64,000 nt of DNA from Halomonas sp. McH1-25 (GTDB lineage: Bacteria; Pseudomonadota; Gammaproteobacteria; Pseudomonadales; Halomonadaceae). A program made the translations under genes and the position numbers. The stretch is taken from NCBI RefSeq assembly GCF_022348165.1, contig NZ_JAKRFI010000002.1, forward strand, positions 62,001-126,000, read 5' to 3'. This document shows positions 63,347-64,000 of this stretch, one piece after another (position 1 is the first letter of the stretch; each line of letters begins with the position of its first letter). The notes beneath the pieces are model-generated. The model saw nothing but the letters and a program-made list of their open reading frames with translations, made no database searches and was not told the origin of the DNA.

Positions 63347-63362
63347 TGGCATGGCATTCGCC
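63347..63362 (+). promoter_or_regulatory. Sigma-54 promoter of glnK-amtB
   Basis: TGGCATGGCATTCGCC, with the invariant GG (63348-63349) and GC (63360-63361) exactly 10 bases apart. The expected start site is near 63372, about 28 bases before the glnK ATG. Confidence 0.8.
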
Positions 63363-63372
63363 AGTTTAGTAG

Positions 63373-63738
<366 letters not shown>

Positions 63739-63764
63739 GGCGCTGGACTTAGGAGATTATAACG

Positions 63765-64000
63765 ATGACAGAGCTCAACTACGCGCTCGATACTTTCTAC
63801 TTCCTCATCTGTGGCGTGCTGGTCATGTGGATGGCCGCCGGCTTCGCGATGCTGGAAGCAGGTTTGGTACGCTCGAAGAACACGGCAGAAATCCTGACCA
63901 AGAACATCGTACTGTTTGCGATTGCCTGTACGATGTACCTGCTGGTCGGCTATTACATCATGTATTCCAGCGATGCCGGCGGCATCCTACCCAACCTCGG
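63765..64000 (+). CDS. amtB: Ammonium transporter AmtB (3' truncated by window edge)
   Basis: The first 78 or so residues are in the window. The sequence begins MTELNYALDTFYFLICGVLV and continues with MWMAAGFAMLEAGLVRSKN, the conserved first helices of Amt proteins (E/AGLVRSKN motif), then TAEILTKNIVLFAIAC. AGGAG lies nine bases before the ATG at 63765. It moves ammonium across the inner membrane and is gated by GlnK encoded just upstream. Confidence 0.92.
   Translation, partial: MTELNYALDTFYFLICGVLVMWMAAGFAMLEAGLVRSKNTAEILTKNIVLFAIACTMYLLVGYYIMYSSDAGGILPNL

Overview
This window comes from a GC-rich gammaproteobacterium, most likely Halomonas or a close relative in the Halomonadaceae. That is inferred from the gene orders, a TeaABC-like (ectoine-type) TRAP system, a second TRAP system of the 2-oxo-acid type, and protein sequences close to Pseudomonas and Escherichia but distinct from both. 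I see no rRNA, tRNA, insertion sequence, prophage or CRISPR array. Coding density is high and most genes sit in compact operons joined by ATGA, TAATG or TGATG overlaps.

Layout. 1-1911: 3' part of a YbiO-type mechanosensitive channel. 2070-6495 (minus): hemC-hemD-hemX-hemY, divergent from argH. 6696-12851 (plus): argH, then lptM-lysA-dapF-DUF484-xerC-yigB-like HAD phosphatase. 12831-15945: engB (minus), divergent from cytochrome c4, dsbA and an endonuclease/exonuclease/phosphatase-family gene. 16140-19339: TRAP system 1 (Q, M, then a TakP-like binding protein). 19401-34443 (minus): a complete 13-gene complex I operon, nuoA-B-CD-E-F-G-H-I-J-K-L-M-N. 34645-36431: thiD and a double-domain universal stress protein. 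36531-39623: TRAP system 2, TeaABC-like, with the binding-protein gene divergent from its permease genes. 39684-46297: dtd, an SDR, an orphan gene, a small lipoprotein, an ABC-F ATPase (YheS type), a TIGR02444-type protein, an FKBP isomerase and a PHB-depolymerase-family enzyme. 46319-48452: SCO1, its membrane-anchored partner, and an AEC transporter.

48481-48848 holds the most interesting feature: two tandem small-RNA genes. Each has a sigma-70 promoter with a Fur-box-like sequence between the -35 and -10 elements, a 5' hairpin, an identical 56-bp 3' core and an intrinsic terminator. They look like a PrrF/ArrF (RyhB-type) iron-sparing sRNA pair. The shared core is complementary (14 of 15 positions) to the ribosome-binding site of nuoA in the same window, which suggests that iron limitation silences the iron-sulfur-rich complex I operon.

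48931-50815 (minus): thiS-thiG-trmB. 50878-53361: an AGCS alanine/glycine:sodium symporter, a DUF423 protein and a PaaI-type thioesterase. 53522-55711: malate synthase G with an IclR-type dyad upstream. 55931-58601: an alpha/beta hydrolase, a lipoprotein and a HisC-like aminotransferase. 58602-63151 (minus): ubiK-comM-amidase-cation exchanger. 63400-64000: glnK and the start of amtB, with a textbook nitrogen-control region upstream (two NtrC dyads 32 bp apart, an IHF-like site and a GG-N10-GC sigma-54 promoter).

The window mixes housekeeping synthesis (heme, arginine, lysine, thiamine), respiration (complex I, cytochrome c4, SCO1) and solute uptake. Regulatory reading suggests iron (Fur to sRNA to nuo), nitrogen (NtrC to glnK-amtB) and acetate/glyoxylate (IclR-like to glcB) control circuits. 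All functions are called from sequence recognition by eye; no searches were run.
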